Source: Streptomyces sp. NRRL F-5122 (lineage in GTDB: Bacteria > Actinomycetota > Actinomycetes > Streptomycetales > Streptomycetaceae). From it: a stretch of DNA of 64,000 bases. The notes beneath the pieces are model-generated. The model was not told the origin of the DNA, searched no databases, and was given only the letters and a program-made list of their open reading frames with translations. Positions 15,736 to 24,124 of this stretch are shown here, piece after piece (position 1 is the first letter of the stretch; the number at the start of each line of letters is the position of its first letter). The position numbers and the translations under genes were made by a program. The stretch covers positions 124,001-188,000 of the forward strand of contig NZ_LMWH01000228.1 of the NCBI RefSeq assembly GCF_001507435.1, in the 5' to 3' direction.

Positions 15736-17583
15736 TCAGCGCACGACGGCTTCCTCCACCAGCAGCCGGGCCGCGGCCGCGATCGACTCGGCGTCGATGC
15801 CGGCGGCGTGCAGCTGCTCGGCGGGGGTCGCCGAGCCGGGCATCGTACGGACGGCGAGCCGCACCAGGCGGGGCACGGGGCGCCCGTCCGTGAAGGCGTC
15901 CAGGACCGCGTCGCCGAGGCCGCCCTCCTCGCGGTGGTCCTCGACGGTGAGCAGGCAGCCGGTGCGCTCGGCGGCCTCGCGCAGGGTGGCGCGGTCGACG
16001 GGCTTGACCGAGTACAGGTCGATCACCCGCACGCTGATGCCCTGCCCGGCGAGGGCGTCGGCCGCCTTCAGCGCCTCGTGCAGGGTGACTCCGGCCGCCA
16101 CGAGGGTGAGCCGGTCCTCCGCCGAGGCGCGCAGCACCTTGCTGCCGCCGATCGGGAACTCCTCGGTGGGGCCGTAGATGACCGGCATCTTGCCGCGCGA
16201 GGTGCGCAGATACCGGACGCCCTCCAGACCGGCCGTCGCGGCGACCAGCCGCGCGGTCTGGTTGGCGTCGCACGGGTACAGCACGGTCGAGTCGTACACC
16301 GTACGCATCATGGCGAGATCCTCGAGGCCCATCTGGGAGGGGCCGTCCTCGCCGATCGCACAGCCCGCGTGCGAACCGACGAGGTTGATGCCTGCGCCAC
16401 TGATCGAGGCCATGCGGATGAAGTCGTGGGCGCGGGTGAGGAAGGCGGCGAACGTCGAGGCGTAGGGCACCCAGCCGCGCGCCGCCATGCCCACCGCGAC
16501 CCCGACCATCAGCTGCTCGGCGATGTAGCACTCGAAGTAGCGCTCGGGGTGCTCCTTGTGGAAGAACTCGGCGCGCGTGGAGTCGCCGACCTCACCGTCG
16601 ATGGCGACGACGTCGCCGCGGGCATGGCCGAGCGCGGCGAGCGCCTGGCCGTAGGCGTCGCGGGTGGGTACCTCGTCGCCGATGTCGTAGCGCGGCAGGT
16701 CGAGATGCCCGCCCTGCACGGCGTGCAGCATCCGGGCCGCGGGCGGCGACTGCACCTCGACACGCAGGTCACGTACGCCGCCGAGCTCGGTGACGGCCTC
16801 CTCGGCGTCCGGCAGGGGCTTGCCGTGCATGCCCTCCCGGTCCTGGACGGCGGCGACGCCCTTGCCCTTGAGGGTGCGGGCGAGGACGACGGTGGGCTGT
16901 CCCGTGGTGGACTCGGCCTCGGCGAAGGCGCGCTCCACGGCGTCGACGTCGTGGCCGTCGACCTCCACGGTGTGCCAGCCGAAGGCCTTGAAGCGGCGCG
17001 CGTACGCGTCCAGGTCGTGGCCGTGGCGGGTGGGTCCGCGCTGGCCCAGCCGGTTGATGTCGGCGATCACGATCAGGTTGTCCAGATGCTCGTACCCGGC
17101 GTGCTCCGCGGCCTCCCAGATGGAGCCCTCAGCCAGCTCGCTGTCACCGCACAGCACCCAGACCCGGTACCCGGTGTGGTCGAGCCGCTTGCCGGCCAGG
17201 GCGATACCGACGCCGACGGGCAGCCCCTGGCCGAGCGAGCCGGTCGCCGTCTCCACCCAGGGAAGCCGGCGGGGGGTGGGGTGCCCCTCCAGACGGCTGC
17301 CGAGTTTGCGGAAGGTCAGCAGCTCGGTCTCGTTGATGGCTCCCGCCGCCTTGTACGCTGCGTACAGGAGCGGGGAGGCGTGCCCCTTGGAGAGGACGAA
17401 CCTGTCGTTGGCGGGGTGGGCGGGGCGCTCGAAGTCGTAGCGCAGGTGGTTCGCCAGCAGTACGGCCATCAGGTCCGCGGCGGACATCGACGAGGTGGGG
17501 TGTCCGGATTCGGCCGCGGCGGCGGCGCGGACGCTGTCGACACGCAACTGCTGGGCCAGTTCGTGGAGCTGACGGGTGTTCAT
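15736..17583 (-). CDS. tkt: Transketolase
   Basis: A 615-residue single-chain transketolase. It has ESGHPTSSMSAADLM, SKGHASPLLYAAYKA, and the thiamine diphosphate segment GDSELAEGSIWEAAEHAGYE near 140. The second-domain ECYIAEQLMVGVAVG and SHAGCAIGEDGPSQMGLEDL motifs are also present. Catalyses two-carbon transfer in the pentose phosphate pathway. Streptomycetes have other transketolases next to Calvin-type or pentose genes; this copy lies in an operon with a dehydrogenase and a DNA repair polymerase. Start ATG 17583 overlaps the upstream stop. Confidence 0.92.
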   Translation of the reverse strand: MNTRQLHELAQQLRVDSVRAAAAAESGHPTSSMSAADLMAVLLANHLRYDFERPAHPANDRFVLSKGHASPLLYAAYKAAGAINETELLTFRKLGSRLEGHPTPRRLPWVETATGSLGQGLPVGVGIALAGKRLDHTGYRVWVLCGDSELAEGSIWEAAEHAGYEHLDNLIVIADINRLGQRGPTRHGHDLDAYARRFKAFGWHTVEVDGHDVDAVERAFAEAESTTGQPTVVLARTLKGKGVAAVQDREGMHGKPLPDAEEAVTELGGVRDLRVEVQSPPAARMLHAVQGGHLDLPRYDIGDEVPTRDAYGQALAALGHARGDVVAIDGEVGDSTRAEFFHKEHPERYFECYIAEQLMVGVAVGMAARGWVPYASTFAAFLTRAHDFIRMASISGAGINLVGSHAGCAIGEDGPSQMGLEDLAMMRTVYDSTVLYPCDANQTARLVAATAGLEGVRYLRTSRGKMPVIYGPTEEFPIGGSKVLRASAEDRLTLVAAGVTLHEALKAADALAGQGISVRVIDLYSVKPVDRATLREAAERTGCLLTVEDHREEGGLGDAVLDAFTDGRPVPRLVRLAVRTMPGSATPAEQLHAAGIDAESIAAAARLLVEEAVVR

Positions 17584-18920
17584 GACTTCTCCTTCGTCCC
17601 GTGGGGAAGGTCGGGGCCTCCGGGTACACGGGCAAGTTCGGGCGAGGACGACTCCAGTGGCACGGACCAGGAGCGGACCAGCCCCAACTGGACCCCCTGG
17701 CGGGGCAGTAGGGCTTCCAGGAGCCAGTCGGCTGCGACCCGGACCCGGTTTCCGGGCATGGCCGCGAGGTGGTATCCGCGGGTGACGGCCCCGGCGAGCA
17801 GTCCGGACATCGGGATGCCGAGGGGGTTGGCGGCGGCCTGCACCCCGCCGAGGTCCACGACGAAGCCCAGGTCGCGGTGGCGATACACGCGCCGGGAACC
17901 GAACCCGAGGGACGCGGCGACGTTGTGGGCGCAGACCTTGCCGTGCCGCCAGGCGTGCTGCGCGGTCATCGGGGTGTACTGGCCCGGCTTCTCCAGATCG
18001 GGCACGGCGGCCGCGTCCCCGCAGGCGAACACCTCGGGATGGCCCGGTACCTGGAGATACGGATCGACGAGCAGCCGTCCGCGCTCCAGAGGGCGGTCGA
18101 TGCTCTCGACGAGTGGATCGGGGCGTACGCCGACGCACCACACCAGCGTGCGGGTCGCGACGAACTCCCCGTCGGTCAGCAGGACTCCGTCGTGCGTCGC
18201 CTCCTTCACGGAGGTGCCCATCCGCACGTCGACACCGCGCCGCCGCAGCACACGGTCCGCGGTGCGGGAGAGCCGCTCGTCCATCTCCGGCATCACACGC
18301 GGCGCGACGTCGAGCAGCAGCCAGCGCGGCCTCATGCCCTGGCGCAGCGGTTGATCGCGCACGAGCGCGTCGGTGAGCAGTTGGCCCTGCGCGGCGACCT
18401 CGGTACCGGTGTAGCCGGCGCCGACCACCACGAAGGTGCAGCGTTCGGAGCAGCTCTCGGGGTCCTCGGCCGCGGCTGCCAGTTCGATCTGGCGGGTCAC
18501 ATGGTCCCGCAGATACAGCGCTTCGGGCAGTCCGCGGAAGCCGTGCGCATACTCGGAGACGCCGGGGATGGGCAGCAGCTTGTTGACGCTGCCGACGGCC
18601 AGCACCAGCCGGTCGTAGCCGAGTGTGCCGCCCTGGCCCTCGGGGCCGGTGTAGTGCACGGTGCGCGCGTCGAGATCGATGCCGTCGGCCTCGCCCAGCA
18701 CCAGCCGCACATGGCGCAGGGTGCCCGAGAGGGAGACCGTGACGCGCCGGGGTTCCAGGATGCCCGCGGCGACCTGGGGCAGCAGCGGGAGATACAGAAA
18801 GTAGTCGGTCGGGTTGAGCAGGGTGATGTCGGCTCTGCCCCGGGTCAGCCGCGACAGGGTGCGGGCCGTCTGGTAGCCGGCGAATCCGGCACCGACGATC
18901 AGGATGCGGGGTCGACTCAC
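17580..18920 (-). CDS. NADH dehydrogenase-like FAD-dependent oxidoreductase
   Basis: The protein has 446 residues; the GTG start at 18920 has GGAGG 8 nt upstream. Two Rossmann fingerprints are visible: ILIVGAGFAGYQTARTL at the N-terminus (FAD) and FVVVGAGYTGTEVAAQ near 167 (NAD(P)H). The GDAAAVPDLEKPGQYTPMTA segment binds flavin, and HLAAMPGNRVRVAADWLLEA near the end matches type II NADH dehydrogenases. Likely a peripheral membrane enzyme moving electrons from NADH to quinone. First gene of the operon with tkt and the LigD-type polymerase. Confidence 0.88.
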   Translation of the reverse strand: MSRPRILIVGAGFAGYQTARTLSRLTRGRADITLLNPTDYFLYLPLLPQVAAGILEPRRVTVSLSGTLRHVRLVLGEADGIDLDARTVHYTGPEGQGGTLGYDRLVLAVGSVNKLLPIPGVSEYAHGFRGLPEALYLRDHVTRQIELAAAAEDPESCSERCTFVVVGAGYTGTEVAAQGQLLTDALVRDQPLRQGMRPRWLLLDVAPRVMPEMDERLSRTADRVLRRRGVDVRMGTSVKEATHDGVLLTDGEFVATRTLVWCVGVRPDPLVESIDRPLERGRLLVDPYLQVPGHPEVFACGDAAAVPDLEKPGQYTPMTAQHAWRHGKVCAHNVAASLGFGSRRVYRHRDLGFVVDLGGVQAAANPLGIPMSGLLAGAVTRGYHLAAMPGNRVRVAADWLLEALLPRQGVQLGLVRSWSVPLESSSPELARVPGGPDLPHGTKEKS

Positions 18921-19386
18921 GATTCGCCTCCGGCGTGGTCGCGCGTACGTCGTCTGCGTATGGCTGGCGGGCGCACGGATGCCGCCCTTGCGAGACCTTC
19001 CGCGTCCCCCTGGTCCGGGCGCCCAAACGCCGTGGAACGGGCGATTCGCACCCGCCGCCGTCATGGTCCGGCCGGGTACCGGCGCGATGCCCGTGCGCAG
19101 GACCCCGTGGCGGGGTCCGGCTGTTCTCCGTGGTGGTGCTTCCTCACCGGTGCCGTCCGGTCCCGTGGATCGGACGGCACCGGGCGAGGGCGGCCCGGAC
19201 GGGCCGGTTCCGGCCTCCGTGGACCCCCGGGCGCCGGAGCACGCCTCCCAGGGTCGGATCCCCTTCGCGCCCCGGTCACCGAGGGCGACGGGGACGGGGG
19301 CGGCGTGGTCCGGGCCGCCCGGCGGCCGGTCACCGCGAGCGCCCCGCGATCCCCGGCAGGGCGTCCGACGGGGCTGCCGCCGTCGC
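18921..19386. other. 466-bp gap with no supported gene
   Basis: The region lies between the oxidoreductase start (-) and the end of the holin-X gene (-). Open frames here have proline/arginine-rich products without a ribosome site or recognisable domain. It must hold the promoter of the ndh-tkt-ligD operon; no convincing -10/-35 pair was identified. Confidence 0.5.
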
Positions 19387-19878
19387 TCACCGGGCTCGGT
19401 GATGCGGCGCCTCGGGATCCGGTCCGGGACCCCCGGTTCCCGGCTCGGGGGCACCCGCGCCCGGAACGCCGGGGACGGTGGGGGGCGTCGGCGGGTAGGG
19501 CATCCCTCGCCGGCTCGGCGGCGCGGAGGGCGCCGTACCGCCGATGACCGCGCCGTCGCCCGGCGAGGCCATCGTGTCGTGGCCGCTGCCGGAACGGGCC
19601 GCCCCACGCAGCAGATAGGCCGCGACACCGAGCACCGCCGCCATGATCAGCGCGGCGGCCCAGCCGGGCAGACCCAGCGCGAGCACCAGGCCGAGGGCGA
19701 GCGCCAGCGCGGCACCCGCGTACAGGCCGACGGCGCCGGAGGCGGCGTACAGCGCGGCCGTACGGCGCTGCTTGCGCGTCTGCTCGCGCAGTTCGTCGCG
19801 TACGGCCTCACGGGCCACCTGCGCCAGCTCGTCGACCAGGTCCTTGTCCAGATGTTCCAGATGATCCAATCGATTCAT
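19387..19878 (-). CDS. Actinobacterial holin-X-like membrane protein
   Basis: The protein has 163 residues. An amphipathic helix (LVDELAQVAREAVRDELREQ) precedes two transmembrane segments (about 41-66 and 70-90), as in the putative actinobacterial holin-X family. From about residue 95 the tail is Pro/Gly/Ala-rich and probably disordered. Not linked to phage genes here; likely a small stress-related membrane protein. The ATG at 19878 has only a weak ribosome site. Confidence 0.75.
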   Translation of the reverse strand: MNRLDHLEHLDKDLVDELAQVAREAVRDELREQTRKQRRTAALYAASGAVGLYAGAALALALGLVLALGLPGWAAALIMAAVLGVAAYLLRGAARSGSGHDTMASPGDGAVIGGTAPSAPPSRRGMPYPPTPPTVPGVPGAGAPEPGTGGPGPDPEAPHHRAR

Positions 19879-20014
19879 GCCCGCCGGGTACCCGGACCCG
19901 GCGCCGGGTAACGCCGCGCACCCGGCCTCGCACCGCCCGTGCCCGCCGGCCCGCAAGCTCGCGATCAGTCCGAAACGATCTCCTCCCCGCCCGGGCCCAA
20001 CTAGGCTCGTGCAC

Positions 20015-20368
20015 ATGGAGATTCTGGGAGCCACGCTGCGGATCTGCGTCGACGACCTGGAGGCTTCGGTCCCGTTCTACGAGAGACTGGCGGGCGGTCC
20101 CGCCCTCCGTTTCGAGCGCGGCGGAGTCTCGGTGGCCGCGATCGGCTGCTTCCTGCTGATGAGCGGACCCGAGTCCGAACTCGCGATCCTGCGCAAGGTC
20201 TCGGCGACGATCGCGGTGCAGGACGTCGACGAGGCGCACCGGGTCCTGACCGGCTCGGGCGCCCGCGTCCTGGCGGGACCGGTGGCCACGCCGGTCGGCC
20301 GCAACCTGATCGCCGTGCACCCGGACGGTTCGGTGTACGAGTACGCGGACCGCCGGCCGGCCGACTGA
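20015..20368 (+). CDS. VOC family protein
   Basis: A 117-residue protein with the vicinal-oxygen-chelate fold pattern: MEILGATLRICVDDLEASVP, FYERLAGGPALRFERGGV, and the closing PVGRNLIAVHPDGSVYEYAD. Glyoxalase or fosfomycin-resistance-like members need metal ligands. A Glu is present in the last strand, but few His residues are visible, so catalysis is uncertain. Converges on the DUF5107 gene. Confidence 0.85.
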   Translation: MEILGATLRICVDDLEASVPFYERLAGGPALRFERGGVSVAAIGCFLLMSGPESELAILRKVSATIAVQDVDEAHRVLTGSGARVLAGPVATPVGRNLIAVHPDGSVYEYADRRPAD

Positions 20369-20377
20369 CGGCCGGCG
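20351..20377 (+). terminator. Hairpin over the VOC stop codon
   Basis: CGCCGGCCG (20351-20359) and CGGCCGGCG (20369-20377), loop of 9 nt containing part of the TGA stop. Lies between convergent genes. Confidence 0.45.
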
Positions 20378-20387
20378 GCACCCCACG

Positions 20388-22367
20388 TCACTGCCGGCCT
20401 GCGGCTCCGGGGTCGCCGGGTCGCATCCGGAAGTCGTACCGGGCGGGCAGCGGCTCGTCGGTGAGTTCGGCCCACAGCTCACCGATGGTCTCGGCGCCCT
20501 CCCGGAGGTCCGCGACCTCGAACCCGGCGTCGAAGACGGACCGGGCGCCCGCCCGGTCGCCCTCCGCGAGCAGCAGCCGGGCACCGAGCAGCCGGAACCG
20601 CCCGCGCTCGCGCGTCGCGGGATGCAGACGGTTCCACACCGCGCGTGCCTCGGCCACACGGTGCACGGCCAGCAGTGTCTCGAGCGCCTCGCGGCCGAGC
20701 GCAGCCGTGGCGGCCGTCCAGCTCTCCCCGTCGTCGCGGCGCTCCCGGCACAGATCGTCGAAGGCTTCGGCGTACCGGTCGGCCGCGCGTTCCCGGTTAC
20801 CGGCCTCCTGGTCGGCAACGGCGAGACAGCGCAGCAACGGCCACAGGGACGGGGCCAGTTCGAGAGCACGCTCCCAACTGCGCACCGCCTGGGCCCGATC
20901 GCCCGCATGCCACTGGGCCACTCCCAGGTGATACTCGGTCAGCGGCCGGGCCGGCGCGGTCTCCAGCATGTCCCGCCAGTGCGGTGCCACCAGAGTCTCA
21001 CCGGGCGGCGCCACCCGCCGCGACTCGGGAAGGGAGCCGGTGAGCAGCAACTCCCGCCACGGCGCCTGCGCTTCGCCGAGCGTCGTCTCCTCGAACGGCG
21101 TGCCCGGCAGTTTGCCGCCGGACCGCAGCAGTTCGAGCGCGCCCCAGCCGGAGCCGACGGCGAGCGTCTCGCCGGGGTCCGCGTCCGCGTACGGCAGCCA
21201 CGCCTCGTACGCGGCGTCGACCACCGGACGCGGCAGGGCCCCGTCGAGCCGGGCCTCGGCCCCGCTTACCACGGTGGTCCACTCCCCCTCCCGCTCCGCC
21301 TCGAGCGGCCCGTACGCCTCCAGCCACGACACCTCGCTCGCCGGCTCCAGCCGTACATGCTCCAACTGGGTGCGGGCGAGGCCGGCCTGGATCTCGCAGT
21401 AGCCGCCCGTGCCCGGTTGGGTGAGCCACGCCTGCCAGCGGCGCCCGCCGGTGCCCGTGCCCCACACGAAGAGCTTTCTGCCGCGCAGCACATCGGTCGA
21501 CGTCTGCACCAGTCCGCGCCCGTCCTCGTCGAGCGCCGCGATCCAGCGGCGCCGCCCGTCGGGCACCTCGTAGAAGTAGTCGGCGGGATGGGTGCCGTTC
21601 ATGGGGTAGGTGCGGTCGGCACCGTCGTACGTCGGCACCGGCACCCGGTGCAGCCGGCGTTCGTAGCCGAAGCGATAGGCCTCCTCGGCGGGGGCGAGCA
21701 CCCGGCACTCCTCGGGCACCGCGATGTTGGACCACCAGTAGGTCGGCGCCGGCCTCTCGTGCGGATTGCGGATCCGGACGCCGACGTACAGGAAGTCGGA
21801 GCCCTCCGGCAGCCAGAGGTCCACCTGGAACGGCAGGTCGCGCAGGCGCTCCCACTCCCAAAGGCGCAGCATCTCCCCGCCGTCGGGCGCGGTGACCCGG
21901 GCCGCGTGCAGAGGAGAGCAGGAAAGGGTGGTGTGGCCCGTGGCACCGATGTTCCACTCGATGCCACCGGAGAACCAGGCACCGTTGAGCGCGAAACAGG
22001 CGGGCTGGAACACCGGGTTGCGGTAGAGGAGTTCGCGGCCCGTCGGCTTGTGGAACAGCGAGGCGATCCGTCCACCGAGGCCGGGCAGGACGGTGGCGCG
22101 CAGCCTGTCGTTCTCGATCACGACGGTGTCGATGTCCATGGGTGCGCGCGCTCTGCCGTAACCGTCCCTCACCCGCACGGGCAGCAGACTGTGCAGCGGC
22201 TCCCAGCCGATCTGCCGGGCCATGTCGCGCGGCAGGTCCTCCCTGTCGCGGTCCTCGATACGGTGCACCTCGTCGAGCGGCCGCAGCGGGGGCAGCGGGT
22301 TGTCCGGTCCCAGCGCCGCGGCGGGCACTGTCATTGTGTCCCGTCGTATCGTCGTCACGATCTCCAT
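20388..22367 (-). CDS. DUF5107 / TPR domain protein
   Basis: The protein has 659 residues. Residues about 60-400 match DUF5107 (VIENDRLRATVLPGLGGRIA, GRELLYRNPVFQPACFALNG, WFSGGIEWNIGATGHTTLS), a fold related to aldose-1-epimerases and probably carbohydrate-binding. From about residue 480 there are TPR-like helices (YHLGVAQWHAGDRAQAVRSW). Start ATG 22367 lies 9 nt after GGAGG. No signal peptide is seen. Likely a cytoplasmic carbohydrate-active or scaffold protein; the substrate is unknown. Confidence 0.82.
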   Translation of the reverse strand: MEIVTTIRRDTMTVPAAALGPDNPLPPLRPLDEVHRIEDRDREDLPRDMARQIGWEPLHSLLPVRVRDGYGRARAPMDIDTVVIENDRLRATVLPGLGGRIASLFHKPTGRELLYRNPVFQPACFALNGAWFSGGIEWNIGATGHTTLSCSPLHAARVTAPDGGEMLRLWEWERLRDLPFQVDLWLPEGSDFLYVGVRIRNPHERPAPTYWWSNIAVPEECRVLAPAEEAYRFGYERRLHRVPVPTYDGADRTYPMNGTHPADYFYEVPDGRRRWIAALDEDGRGLVQTSTDVLRGRKLFVWGTGTGGRRWQAWLTQPGTGGYCEIQAGLARTQLEHVRLEPASEVSWLEAYGPLEAEREGEWTTVVSGAEARLDGALPRPVVDAAYEAWLPYADADPGETLAVGSGWGALELLRSGGKLPGTPFEETTLGEAQAPWRELLLTGSLPESRRVAPPGETLVAPHWRDMLETAPARPLTEYHLGVAQWHAGDRAQAVRSWERALELAPSLWPLLRCLAVADQEAGNRERAADRYAEAFDDLCRERRDDGESWTAATAALGREALETLLAVHRVAEARAVWNRLHPATRERGRFRLLGARLLLAEGDRAGARSVFDAGFEVADLREGAETIGELWAELTDEPLPARYDFRMRPGDPGAAGRQ

Positions 22368-22457
22368 GGAACCCGCCCTCCGGCGAGCCGACCAGAGGCC
22401 CTGCCGGTCAGGATTCCGCAAAGGCGGACACAACGGCGCCCGCCAGGCGCAGGGGGC

Positions 22458-23027
22458 TCATCCGGCGTCGCGCGCCGAACGGCGGGAAGCGACCATCTCG
22501 GCCGTGATCGCCCAGCGTTCGTGGTCGCGCCACGCCCCGTCGATGTAGAGCATGTCGGGTGAGAAGCCCTCGAGACGGAACCCGCTGCGCCGGGCCAGGG
22601 CGATCGAGGCGGCGTTGCCGGGCTGGACGTTGATCTCGAGTCGGTGCAGCCCCATGGGTCCGAAGGCGTGGCCCACCACGAGGTCCAGGGCCTCCGTCAT
22701 CAGCCCGCGTCCTGCGGCGTGCGCGAAGACGCCGTACCCGAGGGCCCCGCTCAGGAAGCCGCCTTCGACGATGTTGTTGATGTTGATGAACCCGGCGATG
22801 CTCCCGTTGTCCTTCTCACAGACCAGGAACCCCGCTCTTGTCGGGTCCTCGATCAGCCGCCCCGCGTAGGCGGCGTACGCCTGGGCGCTGGTCGGCAGGA
22901 ACAGCCACGGATGGTGGTGGTCCTTGCTCTCCCTGGCTCGGGCGGTGAACTCGGCGGCGTCCTCCTGGGCGAAGTGACGTATGCCCACGCGGGGGCCTTC
23001 GGCGAGATATCCAGGGGTGTCAGGCAC
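22458..23027 (-). CDS. GNAT family N-acetyltransferase (RimJ/RimL-like)
   Basis: A 189-residue protein with the RimJ/RimL pattern: IRHFAQEDAAEFTARARESK, ALGYGVFAHAAGRGLMTEAL (acetyl-CoA motif) and LHRLEINVQPGNAASIALAR followed by RSGFRLEGF. GTG start at 23027. Substrate unknown; it may modify N-termini or small molecules. Confidence 0.88.
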   Translation of the reverse strand: MPDTPGYLAEGPRVGIRHFAQEDAAEFTARARESKDHHHPWLFLPTSAQAYAAYAGRLIEDPTRAGFLVCEKDNGSIAGFININNIVEGGFLSGALGYGVFAHAAGRGLMTEALDLVVGHAFGPMGLHRLEINVQPGNAASIALARRSGFRLEGFSPDMLYIDGAWRDHERWAITAEMVASRRSARDAG

Positions 23028-23200
23028 CTTGACACCCTATGCGAAGCGGGGTCGGCCGCGGCGGGCTCCGGTACACGGCAGGGCCGGACCGGCGCCGGCG
23101 AAGGCCTTCGGTGCCGGACGAGCGGGGCGGACGGCGGCGCCCGGCCGATGGGTCCGGACGGGTGACCGTTCCCGGAGCGCGCGCTGCGGTCGCGCCCCCG

Positions 23201-24124
23201 CTATGCCAGGGCCGGCACGTCCAGGGTCAGCGTGCCCGCCTCCGCGTCCAGCTCGGCGCCGACGCCGAACGGAATCGTCAGCGCGCCCTCACCATGACCG
23301 AACCCGAAGTCCTCCACGACCGGCACCCCGAGTCCGCCGAGCCGGTCGAGCAGTACCGTGCGCAGCAGTTCGTACGGCCCGCAGCGCTCCCACGACCCGA
23401 GTGCGATCCCGGCGACCCCGTCCAGCCAGCCGGAGCGCAGCAGCTGGGTGAGGATCCGGTCGATGCGGTACGCCTCCTCGCCCACGTCCTCGATCAGCAG
23501 CAGCCCGCCCCGGGCCCCGGACCGGGCGCCGGGGGTCCCCAGTTCCGAGGCGAGCATGCTCAGACAGCCGCCCAGGGTGACGCCGCGGGCGCGGCCGGGC
23601 ACAAGCGCGGAGCCCGGCGACGCGATGGTCCGCACGCTCTCCGGCTCGAACAGCGTCGCACGCAGGTGGTCCTGCGCCCGTGTGTTCTTGATGAAGTCCA
23701 CGGCGGACGCCATCGGCCCGTGCAGGGTCACCAGGCCGAGCCGGGACGCGCACGCCTCGTGCAGTGCGGTGATGTCGCTGAAGCCGACCAGCACCTTGGG
23801 GCCGGCGGCGCGCAGCGCGTCCCAGTCGAGCAGCTCGACCATCCGCTGCGCCCCGTACCCGCCGCGGGCGCACAGCACCGCGGACACGTCCGGATCGCAC
23901 CATGCGGCCTGGAAGTCGGCGGCCCGGTCGGCGTCCGTGCCCGCGAGATAGGGGAAGTCGGGGTGCCGGTCGAGCACGTGCGGTGCCACGACGGGGTCCA
24001 GTTCCCAGGCGCGCAGGATGTCCAGCCCGGCGGCGAGCCGCTCCTCGCGCACGGGCCCGCTCGGTGCGACGACGGCCACGCGGGCACCGGGGCCGAGTCT
24101 GGGCGGTCGTACGAGAGGGGTCAC
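23201..24124 (-). CDS. LD-carboxypeptidase (peptidase S66 family)
   Basis: The protein has 307 residues. The S66 catalytic residues are all in place: Ser116 in VLVGFSDITALH, Glu in LLLIEDVGEEAYRIDR near 215, and His in GFGHGEGALTIPFG near 280. The family cleaves L,D-bonds of murein tetrapeptides (LdcA) or gives microcin-C-type self-immunity (MccF). The GTG start overlaps the S9 peptidase stop (GTGA, 24121-24124). Last of four peptidase genes in a row. Confidence 0.9.
   Translation of the reverse strand: MTPLVRPPRLGPGARVAVVAPSGPVREERLAAGLDILRAWELDPVVAPHVLDRHPDFPYLAGTDADRAADFQAAWCDPDVSAVLCARGGYGAQRMVELLDWDALRAAGPKVLVGFSDITALHEACASRLGLVTLHGPMASAVDFIKNTRAQDHLRATLFEPESVRTIASPGSALVPGRARGVTLGGCLSMLASELGTPGARSGARGGLLLIEDVGEEAYRIDRILTQLLRSGWLDGVAGIALGSWERCGPYELLRTVLLDRLGGLGVPVVEDFGFGHGEGALTIPFGVGAELDAEAGTLTLDVPALA

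Noticed and set aside
15808..18354. An 848-codon plus-strand open frame opposite tkt and ndh
   Set aside because: No recognisable domain or ribosome site; mirrors the coding strand composition of transketolase.
19061..19390. A 109-codon minus-strand open frame in the gap before the holin-X gene
   Set aside because: Pro/Arg/Gly-rich, no family resemblance, no Shine-Dalgarno; treated as non-coding.
19387..19878. Holin-like protein considered as a prophage marker
   Set aside because: No lysin, integrase, structural genes or attachment repeats nearby; the holin-X family is common in actinobacterial chromosomes.
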